Shown here: positions 16,736 to 26,182 of the stretch, in pieces
How positions within the stretch are numbered: the first letter of the stretch is position 1
Layout of the letters: every line of letters begins with the position of its first letter
From: Chitinophagaceae bacterium
GTDB taxonomy: Bacteria > Bacteroidota > Bacteroidia > Chitinophagales > Chitinophagaceae
Length of the DNA stretch: 41,028 nucleotides
Assembly: GCA_947483415.1 (NCBI GenBank)
Contig: CANKLV010000003.1
Location: 1 to 41,028, forward strand
Reading direction: 5' to 3'
The notes under the pieces: generated by a model
What the model was told of the DNA's origin: nothing
Seen by the model: only the letters and a program-made list of their open reading frames with translations
The model's database searches: none
Position numbers and translations under genes: made by a program

Positions 16736-18244
16736 TTAAGCTACTCCCCAAGTTGTGTTTCCTTCTTTATCATCTTTAATCAGAATGCCAAGTTGTGTAA
16801 GTTGGTTTCTAATTTTATCAGAAGTAGCAAAGTCTTTATTCGCTTTGGCTTCTTTTCTAATGTCAAGTAGCAATTGCATAATTGGGTTCAGCAACTCATT
16901 GTTTTGATCATTCACATTGGTTAAGCCAAATACATCTTCTAAAAAAACGTGAAACGAATCTTTCATTTTTTGTAAAGTAGAAGCGCTAATGGCATCAAAA
17001 GGAATCAATCCATCTTTTAGTGAATTGATAATGGGCGCTATTTCAAACATATTGGCAATTACCCTTGGACTGCCAAAATCATCATCCATAAATATTTCAA
17101 ACTCATTTAACCAATTGGTTATTTTCGAATCGAGCTCAGCATCTGTAGGTGATGTGGTATTTGATACAGGTAAATTTTTCAAAACCTCGTAAGCATCCCA
17201 TAAACGCTTCAATGCTTTTTCACTTGCTGATAAAGCATCACTGCTAAAATCTAAGGTGCTTCTGTAATGACTTTGTAAAATAAAAAAACGAACCGTCATT
17301 GGATGAAAGGCTTGCGTTAAAAGTGGATGATTGCCACTAAACATTTCCGTTAGTTTAATAACGTTGTTGTAACTTTTTCCCATCTTTCTGCCGTTGATGG
17401 TTATCATATTATTATGCATCCAATATTTCACAGGTGCAGAATGATTGCAAATGGTACTTTGTGCAATTTCACTTTCGTGATGGGGAAACAACAAATCCAT
17501 TCCACCACCATGAATATCGAAATTAGATCCTAGATATTTTGTAGCCATTGCAGAACATTCAATATGCCAACCTGGGAAACCGTCACCCCATGGGCTTTTC
17601 CAACGCATGATGTGTTCTGGAGGTGCCGCTTTCCATAATGCAAAATCGGCAGCTTCTCTTTTCTCTTGTTGTCCATCTAATTCTCTACTAACATCTTCTC
17701 TATTTCCAGCGTCTAATAATTCATCAATAACACGCCCACTTAATTTTCCATAATCATGTGAAGCGGCATATTTTTTTACATCAAAATAAACCGAACCATT
17801 TACTTCATAAGCATATCCTTTTGAAATAATGTCTTCAATCATTACAATCTGTTCAACGATGTGTCCAGTTGCAGTGGGTTCAATGCTTGGTTCTACACAA
17901 TTAAACTGCTTCATTGCCCAATGAAAAAGGTTCGTATATTTTTGAACCAACTCCATAGGTTCTAATTTTTCTATCTGCGCTTTTTTACTCACTTTATCTT
18001 CTGCCTCTTTTCCTTCTTCTTCAAAATGGCCAGCATCTGTAATATTGCGCACATAACGTACTTTGTATTTCTTGTAGGTTAGATAACGATACACAACATC
18101 AAAACTAATATAAGGACGCGCATGACCTAAATGACTTTCGCCACTTACTGTTGGTCCGCAAACATACATGCCCACATAACCTGGAGTAATGGATTCGAAA
18201 ATTTCTTTTTTTCTAGTGTAAGAATTGTAAATATGTAATGCCAT
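16736..18244 (-). CDS. cysS: Cysteinyl-tRNA synthetase
   Basis: The class I synthetase is 502 residues from ATG 18242-18244. Motif one is H-L-G-H (38-41). The KMSKS loop reads K-M-G-K-S. The zinc site is indicated by Cys29 in Y-V-C-G-P-T-V, G-W-H-I-E-C-S and P-H-H-E-S-E. A TTG start at 18263-18265 would add seven residues, but it lies within a perfect -7 box (TATCTTTG), so the ATG M-A-L-H-I-Y-N is the proper start. The enzyme charges tRNA-Cys. The C-terminal anticodon-binding domain is complete, and an AlkA-like gene follows. Confidence 0.95.
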   Translation of the reverse strand: MALHIYNSYTRKKEIFESITPGYVGMYVCGPTVSGESHLGHARPYISFDVVYRYLTYKKYKVRYVRNITDAGHFEEEGKEAEDKVSKKAQIEKLEPMELVQKYTNLFHWAMKQFNCVEPSIEPTATGHIVEQIVMIEDIISKGYAYEVNGSVYFDVKKYAASHDYGKLSGRVIDELLDAGNREDVSRELDGQQEKREAADFALWKAAPPEHIMRWKSPWGDGFPGWHIECSAMATKYLGSNFDIHGGGMDLLFPHHESEIAQSTICNHSAPVKYWMHNNMITINGRKMGKSYNNVIKLTEMFSGNHPLLTQAFHPMTVRFFILQSHYRSTLDFSSDALSASEKALKRLWDAYEVLKNLPVSNTTSPTDAELDSKITNWLNEFEIFMDDDFGSPRVIANMFEIAPIINSLKDGLIPFDAISASTLQKMKDSFHVFLEDVFGLTNVNDQNNELLNPIMQLLLDIRKEAKANKDFATSDKIRNQLTQLGILIKDDKEGNTTWGVA

Positions 18245-18262
18245 TTTTAATAAATATAGGTA

Positions 18263-18270
18263 CAAAGATA
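18263..18270 (-). promoter_or_regulatory. -7 promoter box of cysS
   Basis: TATCTTTG on the minus strand fully matches TAnnTTTG and lies 18 bases before the ATG at 18244. It rules out the upstream TTG as start. A -33 element is not obvious. Confidence 0.65.
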
Positions 18271-18326
18271 AGGTTGGGAAACGAACAGAATAAGAGAAAA
18301 TCCCATTCGTACTTTTGAATGTATAA

Positions 18327-19454
18327 TTAGTGATTTAATTTAACATCCGAAACAATTGGATAATGATCACTTAATTTCTTCTTTACCCTTGTGAACTGGT
18401 TAATTTCAAATTTTTTATCTACAAAAATATTGTCGATTCTTAAAGTAGGCAAAATGCCTGAGAACGTATTTCCAATACCAGAACCAGTTGATCTAAATGC
18501 ATTATTCAGGGTTTCTCCAATTAGATTGTATGCGTAACTATTCGGCAAATCATTAAAATCACCACAAAGGATTACTGGGTAAGGACTTTTATCGACTTCT
18601 AATTTTATGTTTTCTATTTGTTCTTTCCTTTTTATGAATCCAGTCTTTAATTTTTTAATGACCGATTTGGTTTGATAATAACTATAGTCGTCTGTTAAAC
18701 TTGGGTTTTCGATATACATTTTATTGGTTGGTGAAAACCGAAGGGATTGCAAATGAATATTAAACACCCTAATCGTATCAGTAGCTTCTCTTACAACATC
18801 TATGTATTGATAAATGGCGTTATAATTTTTTTTCTCAACTACAATTGTTTTTTTATTTACAATCGGAAACTTGCTAAATGTTATGATTCCAAAATGGTGA
18901 TTTCTATCAAAGTCTAATTTTTTATCGTAAGCATAATGGTAATTTTTTATGCCAAGTTTTTTTTGATAATCGGGAATATAATTAATGGCATTTCTGGTAG
19001 AATCGCTGGCTACCATTTCTTGAAAGCATGCAATATCTGGATGAAATGAGTTTATAATCTCAATCATTTTTGTTTTTTTTTCGGGATGTGTTTTATGTTC
19101 AAGAATTACAAAATGTTCAACATTCCAACTCATCACCCGAATATTATCTCTGTCTTTTTTGTAATTGAAACTTTCTAATCTCCATTGAAACACATGCTGC
19201 AAGGGCATCCAACAAACAACAATGCTGATTAAACTGATTAAGGTTAAAACAGGCCTTATGAAAAGCCAAAAGAAAAAGAAAAAAACATTAAGTATGAAAA
19301 AATAAAATGAAGCAAGATTAATTATATTAAAAATCCAATGGCCTCCAATCGGGGACTTGACGCCATAAATACTCAATAACAGCAATATGGCTAAGCATAC
19401 ATTTGCTGTAATTAAAATGGTTTTGCCAGCTTTTCGAAAGAAATTATTAGCCAT
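18327..19454 (-). CDS. Membrane-anchored endonuclease/exonuclease/phosphatase family protein
   Basis: The 375-residue protein has three N-terminal hydrophobic segments (about 10-30, 38-65 and 68-90), followed by an EEP domain. The EEP motifs are visible: R-V-M-S-W-N-V-E-H, C-F-Q-E, I-H-L-Q-S, L-C-G-D-F-N-D-L-P and the final S-D-H-Y-P-I-V-S-D. All metal-binding and catalytic residues of the fold are present, so it should be an active phosphodiesterase; substrates in this fold range from DNA to lipids. Membrane anchoring suggests the catalytic domain sits on one face of the inner membrane. Its partner genes give no further clue. Confidence 0.83.
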   Translation of the reverse strand: MANNFFRKAGKTILITANVCLAILLLLSIYGVKSPIGGHWIFNIINLASFYFFILNVFFFFFWLFIRPVLTLISLISIVVCWMPLQHVFQWRLESFNYKKDRDNIRVMSWNVEHFVILEHKTHPEKKTKMIEIINSFHPDIACFQEMVASDSTRNAINYIPDYQKKLGIKNYHYAYDKKLDFDRNHHFGIITFSKFPIVNKKTIVVEKKNYNAIYQYIDVVREATDTIRVFNIHLQSLRFSPTNKMYIENPSLTDDYSYYQTKSVIKKLKTGFIKRKEQIENIKLEVDKSPYPVILCGDFNDLPNSYAYNLIGETLNNAFRSTGSGIGNTFSGILPTLRIDNIFVDKKFEINQFTRVKKKLSDHYPIVSDVKLNH

Positions 19455-19543
19455 TCTTAAAGTTACGCATCTAAAAACAATTGCTTTATAAATTCAAAAG
19501 AAATAGTTTTTGAAAAAAAAGGATCAGATGATGATTTTATTTG

Positions 19544-20485
19544 TTATTCTTCGGAAGCTTTTTTCAAAACTGTTTTTTCTTCTTCTGATAAAGCATCATA
19601 TCCTTGAAGATTGATTTTATCTAAAAGTTCGTCAACCTTTTGTTGATTAACGTGCATTGTTTTAGAAAAAGGTTTTCTACTGCCGGTGTTGTAAAAAACT
19701 TTATCTTTTATGGATTCTTTCGAATCTTTTTTTTGCGGGGTGAGTAGGTTAATGATCCAGGTATAAAATTGGTTCATCCAAATACTCAGATCTATTCCTT
19801 TTTTCAACAACCAAACAATTAAAACGCCAGCAATAGCACCACCAATATGCGATAAACTATGTGCCGCCTCCATACTTGCCACACCTGCAAAATCTATTAT
19901 AACATAAATCGCCAAAAGAACCCAAATGGGAATACCTTTTCTGATTTGAGTGAAGAAACGATGGTCGGGTGCCATCATTGTTGTAGCGGCTGCAACTGCC
20001 ATAGTAGCTGCATTTGCACCAATTAAACCTGCATGTGTAATGTTTCCTTTGATGGGAGATATTAAATAATGTGCTGACATAAAAACAACTGCGCCCATAA
20101 AGCCACCATAAATGTATGTTGGAATCAATCTTTCATTTCCCAAATACTGCTGAAAAACATATCCAAATGCCCAAAGCCAAAGCATATTGCTTAAAATGCG
20201 CATCAGTCCTGCATTTGTATCGCTAAACATGTAAGTAATTATAGTCCATGGACGATGCAAAAACAAATTTATATCCGCTGGAAGCTCAATCCATTTTATA
20301 ATTCCATCATAAAATGCTGATAAAGTTTTGTCGTCGAAAAAAAAGGCGACTTGTAAAAAAAGTAAGGTCATAAAAAAAACGGCATTGACCACAATTAGTG
20401 CCACCAATGCATTGTTATCGCTTCCAAATCGCAATAAGTTTCTCTTCTGATTTTTGTACTCAATAAATCTATCTGATTCTCCCAT
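19544..20485 (-). CDS. Rhomboid-family protein with catalytic residues lost
   Basis: The 313-residue protein has the rhomboid membrane core (about residues 27-232). Active rhomboids have G-x-S-G with a Ser nucleophile, a His in the last core helix, and H-x3-N in helix 2. Here the first reads G156-A-N158-A, the helix 2 His is replaced by Arg96 (R-I-L-S-N), and only His213 (S-H-I-G-G-A) remains. It should be proteolytically inactive. A soluble tail (about 250-313) ends in a helical segment, Q-G-Y-D-A-L-S-E-E-E-K, found on many Bacteroidota rhomboids. Its ATG follows the TAA of the upstream rhomboid directly, with no gap, so the two are translationally coupled. It may bind substrates for its active neighbour, which is inference. 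Confidence 0.85.
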   Translation of the reverse strand: MGESDRFIEYKNQKRNLLRFGSDNNALVALIVVNAVFFMTLLFLQVAFFFDDKTLSAFYDGIIKWIELPADINLFLHRPWTIITYMFSDTNAGLMRILSNMLWLWAFGYVFQQYLGNERLIPTYIYGGFMGAVVFMSAHYLISPIKGNITHAGLIGANAATMAVAAATTMMAPDHRFFTQIRKGIPIWVLLAIYVIIDFAGVASMEAAHSLSHIGGAIAGVLIVWLLKKGIDLSIWMNQFYTWIINLLTPQKKDSKESIKDKVFYNTGSRKPFSKTMHVNQQKVDELLDKINLQGYDALSEEEKTVLKKASEE

Positions 20486-21172
20486 TTAAAAAAAAGTTTT
20501 TTTATTTGTTTTGTTCCAAAAAATTACAATAATTAATCCGGCTATGGCGCCGCCCACATGTGCAAAATGCGCCACATTATCACTAGGTGAGTTGGTTACT
20601 CCACCAAAAATATCAAATGCAATTAATGCCGTTAATGCCCATTTGGTTTTAATGGGAAATGGAATTGGGAAAATATACAATTGTGTATTTGGAAAAGTAA
20701 ATGCATAAGCGGCTAAAACACCCATAATTGCTCCAGATGCACCAACTGTGGCATTCATTGATAACATGTTTTGATACAACTCTATATTTTCTTGCGACAT
20801 GAAATTATGATCATATCCCCAGTTGCTATAGGCATAACTTCCCATTTGAGCTACTCCAGCTACCAAGCCACAAATCAAATAAAAGATTAAAAATCTTTTA
20901 TGCCCCCAAAGTTTTTCCATCAATGCACCAAACATCCATAATCCAAACATGTTGAATAACAAATGAAAAAAGCTGCCATGCATAAACATGTGCGTTACCA
21001 ATTGGTATGGTTGATATACATCGGATTTAAAATGATGTAATGCAAATAAATCGTTTATGGCATTGTCATTTCCACTTCCCGCAAAAGCCAATTGTGCCAC
21101 GTATGCAATGGTATTGATAATGATAAGATTTAATACAATTGGGGTGTCTCTCTGTAAACTTCTAAATTCCAT
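20486..21172 (-). CDS. Rhomboid family intramembrane serine protease
   Basis: The 228-residue six-helix protease has an intact dyad: Ser146 in G-A-S-G (144-147) and His205 in A-H-V-G-G. The oxyanion residues His70 and Asn74 in H-L-L-F-N are also present. The region L1 motif resembles W-M-F-G. It cleaves membrane proteins within the bilayer. A perfect -7 box (TAACTTTG) ends 4 bases before the ATG, so the mRNA of this pair may be leaderless. The gene directly abuts the inactive paralogue and lies 16 bases after the rlmD stop codon. Confidence 0.93.
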   Translation of the reverse strand: MEFRSLQRDTPIVLNLIIINTIAYVAQLAFAGSGNDNAINDLFALHHFKSDVYQPYQLVTHMFMHGSFFHLLFNMFGLWMFGALMEKLWGHKRFLIFYLICGLVAGVAQMGSYAYSNWGYDHNFMSQENIELYQNMLSMNATVGASGAIMGVLAAYAFTFPNTQLYIFPIPFPIKTKWALTALIAFDIFGGVTNSPSDNVAHFAHVGGAIAGLIIVIFWNKTNKKTFF

Positions 21173-21176
21173 TTTT

Positions 21177-21184
21177 CAAAGTTA
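21177..21184 (-). promoter_or_regulatory. -7 promoter box of the rhomboid pair, next to the start codon
   Basis: TAACTTTG on the minus strand fully matches TAnnTTTG. Four bases (AAAA) separate it from the ATG at 21172. It lies between the rlmD stop and the rhomboid start. Confidence 0.6.
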
Positions 21185-21188
21185 AGTG

Positions 21189-22604
21189 TTAATCATTTGA
21201 TTTTAGTGTAAGCAATACCACACATTCAATATGATGGGTATGCGGAAACATATCTACCGGTTGTACTTTTTCTACTTGATATTTCTCCGACAAAAGCGCT
21301 AAATCTCTAGCTTGGGTTGCGGTGTTGCAACTTACATACACAATTTTTGGCGCTTCCATTTCTAATAATTTAATCACCAATTTTTCATGCATGCCCACTC
21401 TTGGTGGATCTGTAATTACCACATCCGGTTTTCCATGGGTAGTAAAAAATGCATCGTTACAAATTTTAATTACATCTCCTGCAAAGAATTCTGCATGATT
21501 AATATTGTTGAGTGCTGCATTTTTTTTCGCATCTTCAATCGCATCTTCAATCACTTCTACACCAATTATTTTTTTAGCACCTTCACTTACAAATAGTCCG
21601 ATGCTTCCCGTACCGCAATATAAATCATACACAATTTCTTGCCCAGTTAGTCCCGCAAAGGATTTCGTTATATCATATAATTTTTCGGCTTGTTTGGTGT
21701 TGGTTTGGAAAAATGATTTTGGACTAATCATAAAATTTAAAGCTCCCAATTTTTCCATGATAAAGCCTTTGCCATAGTACACTACAGGCGTTAAATCATA
21801 AATTGTATCGTTCCATTTTGGGTTAATGGTATACAGTAATGTTGTAATTGACGGAACTTTTAATAAAAGGAAATCGAGCATTTCTTTTGTATTGGCTTCG
21901 TCTTCATGATTCAAACAAATATTTACCATTAATTCGCCGGTAGTTGAAAAGCGAATGATGATATTTCTTAACCAACCTGTATGATCGCGGATATTGTAAA
22001 ATTCCAATTCCTTTGACTTGGCGTAATCGCGGATGGTATTTCTGATAACATTATTTACATCGTCTAATAAAAAGCATTCTTGTATATCAATTATTTTGTC
22101 AAAGATGCGCGGGGCGTGGTATCCAAGTGCATTTTGTGGAGAGATGCTAATTTCGGAGTCGATTTCGTCATTGGTAAGGTAGCGCTTATTGCTAAACGTA
22201 AATTCCAATTTGTTTCGATATTGAGTGGTTTTTTCGGAGCCTACAATTGGTAAAATTTCTGGAATGTCGATTTTGCCAATTCTTTTTAAATTTTGTTCGG
22301 CTTCTTGTTGTTTATACTCCAATTGCTTTTCGTAAGGAAGCATTTGCCATTTACAACCGCCACAAACGCCAAAATGTTTACAAAATGGCGCTAGTCTGTT
22401 GGATGCAGGTTCAACAATTTTTATGGCCCTACCTTCGGCCCAATCTTTTTTACTTTTTACTATCTGAATATTTACAATATCTCCGGGAATTGCGCCAGAA
22501 ACAAAAACCACTTTGCCTTCATGGCGAACCAGCGATTTTCCTTCAGCAGCATAGTCGGTCACCTCAATATTTTCCAGTATAATGTTTTTATTTTTTTTTC
22601 GCAC
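21189..22604 (-). CDS. rlmD: 23S rRNA (uracil-5)-methyltransferase, RlmD/RumA type
   Basis: The 471-residue enzyme has an N-terminal TRAM domain (about 8-65) and Fe-S ligands in C75-K-H-F-G-V-C81-G-G-C84. The SAM-binding fold shows V-Y-D-L-Y-C-G-T-G-S-I-G and V-I-T-D-P-P-R-V-G. The catalytic Cys426 is in V-S-C-N-T-A-T, with the general base Glu460 in H-H-I-E. It methylates a uridine in 23S rRNA; the exact position is inferred from family membership. The start is GTG at 22602-22604, and a perfect -7 box ends four bases before it. Confidence 0.9.
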   Translation of the reverse strand: MRKKNKNIILENIEVTDYAAEGKSLVRHEGKVVFVSGAIPGDIVNIQIVKSKKDWAEGRAIKIVEPASNRLAPFCKHFGVCGGCKWQMLPYEKQLEYKQQEAEQNLKRIGKIDIPEILPIVGSEKTTQYRNKLEFTFSNKRYLTNDEIDSEISISPQNALGYHAPRIFDKIIDIQECFLLDDVNNVIRNTIRDYAKSKELEFYNIRDHTGWLRNIIIRFSTTGELMVNICLNHEDEANTKEMLDFLLLKVPSITTLLYTINPKWNDTIYDLTPVVYYGKGFIMEKLGALNFMISPKSFFQTNTKQAEKLYDITKSFAGLTGQEIVYDLYCGTGSIGLFVSEGAKKIIGVEVIEDAIEDAKKNAALNNINHAEFFAGDVIKICNDAFFTTHGKPDVVITDPPRVGMHEKLVIKLLEMEAPKIVYVSCNTATQARDLALLSEKYQVEKVQPVDMFPHTHHIECVVLLTLKSND

Positions 22605-22608
22605 GGCA

Positions 22609-22616
22609 CAAAAATA
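22609..22616 (-). promoter_or_regulatory. -7 promoter box of rlmD, next to a GTG start
   Basis: TATTTTTG on the minus strand fully matches TAnnTTTG and lies four bases before the GTG at 22604. The next in-frame starts lie far into conserved sequence, so a leaderless GTG start is likely. Confidence 0.58.
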
Positions 22617-22702
22617 ACCTTTAATCGTTTAATTTAATTTGTTAATGATTTGTAATTTTGCGAATCAGCCTTTTAAAATAAAAAAAAACGCTTTATTTTA
22701 GA

Positions 22703-22710
22703 TACATTTG
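22703..22710 (+). promoter_or_regulatory. -7 promoter box of the redoxin gene
   Basis: TACATTTG fully matches TAnnTTTG and lies 16 bases before the ATG at 22727, a normal short leader. It diverges from the rlmD promoter. Confidence 0.62.
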
Positions 22711-22726
22711 ACAACATTTTTAAATT

Positions 22727-24190
22727 ATGAGAAAACAAATTTTACTTTCCAGTCTATTTTTATTTTCAACCATTCTTGCTTTTTCTCAACAAGCAAAAAC
22801 ACAAAAAAAAGAATCCTTTACCGTAACCCTAAAAACCCCGAGTTACAATGAAGGGCTTGCTTACTTATGCTTTCATTATGGTAAAAATTTAAATATTGAA
22901 GATTCGGCCGTGGTGAATGCAAAAGGAGTGGCGATATTTAAAGGAGATAGAAAGCTTCCAGCTGGTATTTATGCCATTGTTTTTCCAGGTAAACGTTACA
23001 CATTTGATTTTTTTGTAAGTAAAGAACAAGAAATCAATATTGAAGCGGATACATTAAACCTTCAAAATCCAAAAATTACAGGATCAAAAGAAAATAATCT
23101 ATTTCAAGAATACCAAAATACAGTGGGTATAAAAGGTGGTTTGTTACAACGCGAACGTACGGCTTATAGCGCTTCAAGAACAGCAAAAGATTCTGCATTA
23201 CATCTAGAAAATTACAACCGTTTTAATAAAGAGCTTATTGATTATAGAGATACTATCATGGTAAGATATCCGGAATCAATGATGACTGCGATGCTTTATG
23301 CTATGAAGGAACCAGATATTTTGATAAAAAAACCAAAGAACAGACAAGACTCAGTAGACAATTATAATTACTACAAAAAGAAATATTGGGAAGGCGTAAC
23401 GTTTATGGATGAATCTGTAATAAGAACACCATTTTTCTTGCCAAAATTTGAGCGTTATTACAGAGAGATTATGCCTCAATCATCTGATAGTATTATTAAA
23501 GATTTAGACTATAAATTATTGTTGGCGCGTAGCTGCCCAGAGATGTATAAGTTTATGTTGAACTGGTTTACAGATGAATATATCCAGCCAAAATACATGG
23601 GACAAGATGCGATTTTTGTACATCTATTTGAAAAGTATCATAGTAAAGGTTTATCAAGTTGGTTGAATGAAAAGCAGATGGAAACCATTTCGAGAAGAGC
23701 GTACATGCAAATGAGCAATTTAATTGGTGTAAAAGCGGCTGATTTAGAAATGGTGGATTCAACCGGGAAGCCGATGAATTTATATAATGTAAATGCCGAG
23801 TATACTATGGTGATATTTTGGGATCCAACCTGCGGACATTGTAAAGAAGAAGTTCCAAGAATAGATTCGCTATACAGGGCAACTTGGAAAGCGCGTGGCG
23901 TAAAAATTTACTCTGTATTATCGGATAATGATAAATATAAAGAGTGGGTAAATTATTTGAAAGAACACAATCTAGGGGATTGGGTAAATATTTACGAAAC
24001 CAAAGCGATGGAAAAAAAGGTTTCTGATGAATCAAGAGCCAGCTTCCGTCAATTATATGATGTGATTCAAACCCCAACTTTGTTTTTGTTGGATAAAGAA
24101 AAACGCATCATTGGCAAAAAATTAGGATGGGAGCAATTAAATGATTTATTAAAAGCCAAATGGAGCAATAGTTCGGATAAAAAAGAATAA
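22727..24190 (+). CDS. Exported DUF4369/DUF5106-type thioredoxin-like protein
   Basis: The 487-residue protein has a Sec signal peptide (cut near F-S-Q-Q, residue 20). An N-terminal beta-rich DUF4369-like domain (about 30-130) and a helical middle resembling DUF5106 (about 130-340) precede a C-terminal TlpA-like thioredoxin domain. The redox motif is C369-G-H-C372 in D-P-T-C-G-H-C-K-E-E. The cis-Pro is in I-Q-T-P-T-L-F-L-L. This family is common in Bacteroidota periplasm and is thought to act in thiol-disulfide exchange, but no substrate is known here. A PPIase gene follows after 21 bases, which fits a joint role in periplasmic protein folding. Confidence 0.82.
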   Translation: MRKQILLSSLFLFSTILAFSQQAKTQKKESFTVTLKTPSYNEGLAYLCFHYGKNLNIEDSAVVNAKGVAIFKGDRKLPAGIYAIVFPGKRYTFDFFVSKEQEINIEADTLNLQNPKITGSKENNLFQEYQNTVGIKGGLLQRERTAYSASRTAKDSALHLENYNRFNKELIDYRDTIMVRYPESMMTAMLYAMKEPDILIKKPKNRQDSVDNYNYYKKKYWEGVTFMDESVIRTPFFLPKFERYYREIMPQSSDSIIKDLDYKLLLARSCPEMYKFMLNWFTDEYIQPKYMGQDAIFVHLFEKYHSKGLSSWLNEKQMETISRRAYMQMSNLIGVKAADLEMVDSTGKPMNLYNVNAEYTMVIFWDPTCGHCKEEVPRIDSLYRATWKARGVKIYSVLSDNDKYKEWVNYLKEHNLGDWVNIYETKAMEKKVSDESRASFRQLYDVIQTPTLFLLDKEKRIIGKKLGWEQLNDLLKAKWSNSSDKKE

Positions 24191-24211
24191 TCTTTCTTAT
24201 AAATTTCAACA

Positions 24212-26143
24212 ATGAAAAAAATTATTTTGTTGTCAGCAAAAATGCTGATGGGTATTACTTTATTTGCTCAACAACCCTTAATAAATTACGGTAAGCATTC
24301 AATAAGTAAGGTTGAGTTTTTGAAAGCATATAATAAAAATAAACCTGCATCAGACAACACCAGAGAAAAATCAGTCAAGGAATACGTGGATTTATATGCC
24401 AACTTCAAAATGAAGGTAATGGAAGCGATGGAATTGAGGTTAGATACTGCAGAACAGTTCAAAGCAGATGTAGATAATTTTCGCAAACAAATCATTGAGA
24501 ATTATCTAAGTGATGAAAAAACATTTAATGCCCTTACAGATGAAGCATACACCAGAAGTTTATCAGATTTACATGTAGTAAGATATTCTGTTACGATTGA
24601 TGAAAACACTTCACCTGAAGATAGCATGGCAAAATATAATGCCATTAAAGCAATTTCAGAGCAATTAAAAAAAATGCCCAATTCAAGGATTAATAATTCA
24701 GAAAGTCCATTGGTTGATTATTCAGATATGGGATTTTTAACCGTTTTCTCTTTGCCTTATGTGTATGAGAATATCGTTTACGGATTAAAACCTGGTGAAA
24801 CGTCAAGCCCTTATCGTGCAAAAAAAGCTTGGCATGTATTTAGTGTTTTAGAAAAAAGAAAAAGTGTGGGTAAATGGAAAATGGCACAAATATTATTTTC
24901 AACGCCAGAAAATGCTGATGAGGCAATTATGCAAGTATTAAAGGTTAAAGCAGATTCTGTGTATACAATATTAAAAAATGGTGCAGATTTTTCGAATCTA
25001 GCAAAATTTGTAAGTGATGATAAGCTAACCTATTTAAATGGAGGCGAACTACCAGAGTTTGGAACCGGTAAGTATGATAATGTATTTGAATCAGAAGCAA
25101 TAAGACTAAATAAAGATGGCGATATTTCTGAACCATTTCAAACTTCATTTGGCATACATATTTTAAAAAGACTTTCTCAAACGCCTGCTCCGGTATTAAA
25201 AGCCGATGACAACTGGTTGTATGATTTAAAACAAAAACTTCAACAAGACGATCGTATTAAAATAGCCAAAGATAAATTTGCAAAAGACATCATTACCAAA
25301 ATAGGATTCAAATTAACGAATGCAGTAAAAGCAGAAGATTTATTCAATTTTGCGGATAGCGTTATGTTTGATTTTGAAATTCCAGATGCACCTGCAACCA
25401 AACCCATCAGTAAAAAAGTGCTTATCAATTTTACAAAAGGGAATGCTACGGGTGAAGACTGGTTGAATTTTGTTAGAGATTACAAAGGCAATCCTGATTT
25501 GTTTAAAATGGAAACCAACGCAATGCTTTGGGAGAAATTTAAAACTTATGCTTCTTTAAATTATTATAAAAATAATCTTGAGTTTTATAATGCAGATTTT
25601 GCGTATCAAATGCAGGAATTTAAAGAAGGAAACTTGTTGTTTGAAATTATGGAGAAAAATGTATGGTCAAAAGCTTCTTCTGATTCTGTAGGTTTACGCG
25701 CATATTATAATGCGCATAAAAACCAATACATCTGGTCTAAAAGTGCCGACGTGTTGATTATGAACGCGGTATCTGATGACATTGCAAAAGCAGCAAAAGA
25801 AAGCATACAAAGTGGCGTGAATTGGAAAGAACTTGTAGAAGTAAATCAAGGCGAATTGCAAGGCGATAGCGGAAGATTTGAACTAACACAAATTAATGCG
25901 GATTCTACAGCTGCTGAAGAAAGCTATTCGCAAGTAACAATTAACAGCGATGGAACGGCAGGATTTATGAAGTACTTAAAATTCTACAATGACGGCGAGC
26001 AGCGTAGCTTTGAAGATGCTAGAGGAATGGTTATAAACGATTACCAAGGGGTAGTTGAAAAAAGATGGCTTGCAGAACTACAAAAAAAATATCCTGTAAA
26101 AATTAATCAGCAATTGTTGAAAGAGATTATTCAAAAGCAATAA
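24212..26143 (+). CDS. Periplasmic parvulin-type peptidyl-prolyl isomerase (SurA/PpiD-like)
   Basis: The 643-residue protein has a signal peptide (T-L-F-A-Q, about residue 20) and an N-terminal helical chaperone region with Y-A-N-F-K-M-K-V. A clear PpiC rotamase domain lies at about 219-325 (K-M-A-Q-I-L-F-S-T; N-G-G-E-L-P-E-F-G-T-G; F-G-I-H-I-L-K). A second diverged rotamase-like segment sits before it (about 110-215), and a weak third (about 505-560) follows. Two PPIase domains and a C-terminal helical region are typical of Bacteroidota SurA/PpiD relatives. It should assist outer-membrane protein folding in the periplasm. It follows the redoxin gene closely, so they are probably one operon. 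Confidence 0.87.
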   Translation: MKKIILLSAKMLMGITLFAQQPLINYGKHSISKVEFLKAYNKNKPASDNTREKSVKEYVDLYANFKMKVMEAMELRLDTAEQFKADVDNFRKQIIENYLSDEKTFNALTDEAYTRSLSDLHVVRYSVTIDENTSPEDSMAKYNAIKAISEQLKKMPNSRINNSESPLVDYSDMGFLTVFSLPYVYENIVYGLKPGETSSPYRAKKAWHVFSVLEKRKSVGKWKMAQILFSTPENADEAIMQVLKVKADSVYTILKNGADFSNLAKFVSDDKLTYLNGGELPEFGTGKYDNVFESEAIRLNKDGDISEPFQTSFGIHILKRLSQTPAPVLKADDNWLYDLKQKLQQDDRIKIAKDKFAKDIITKIGFKLTNAVKAEDLFNFADSVMFDFEIPDAPATKPISKKVLINFTKGNATGEDWLNFVRDYKGNPDLFKMETNAMLWEKFKTYASLNYYKNNLEFYNADFAYQMQEFKEGNLLFEIMEKNVWSKASSDSVGLRAYYNAHKNQYIWSKSADVLIMNAVSDDIAKAAKESIQSGVNWKELVEVNQGELQGDSGRFELTQINADSTAAEESYSQVTINSDGTAGFMKYLKFYNDGEQRSFEDARGMVINDYQGVVEKRWLAELQKKYPVKINQQLLKEIIQKQ

Positions 26144-26182
26144 CTAATAAATCTTTACAGGACTTAGAGAAATGTTGAAGGA

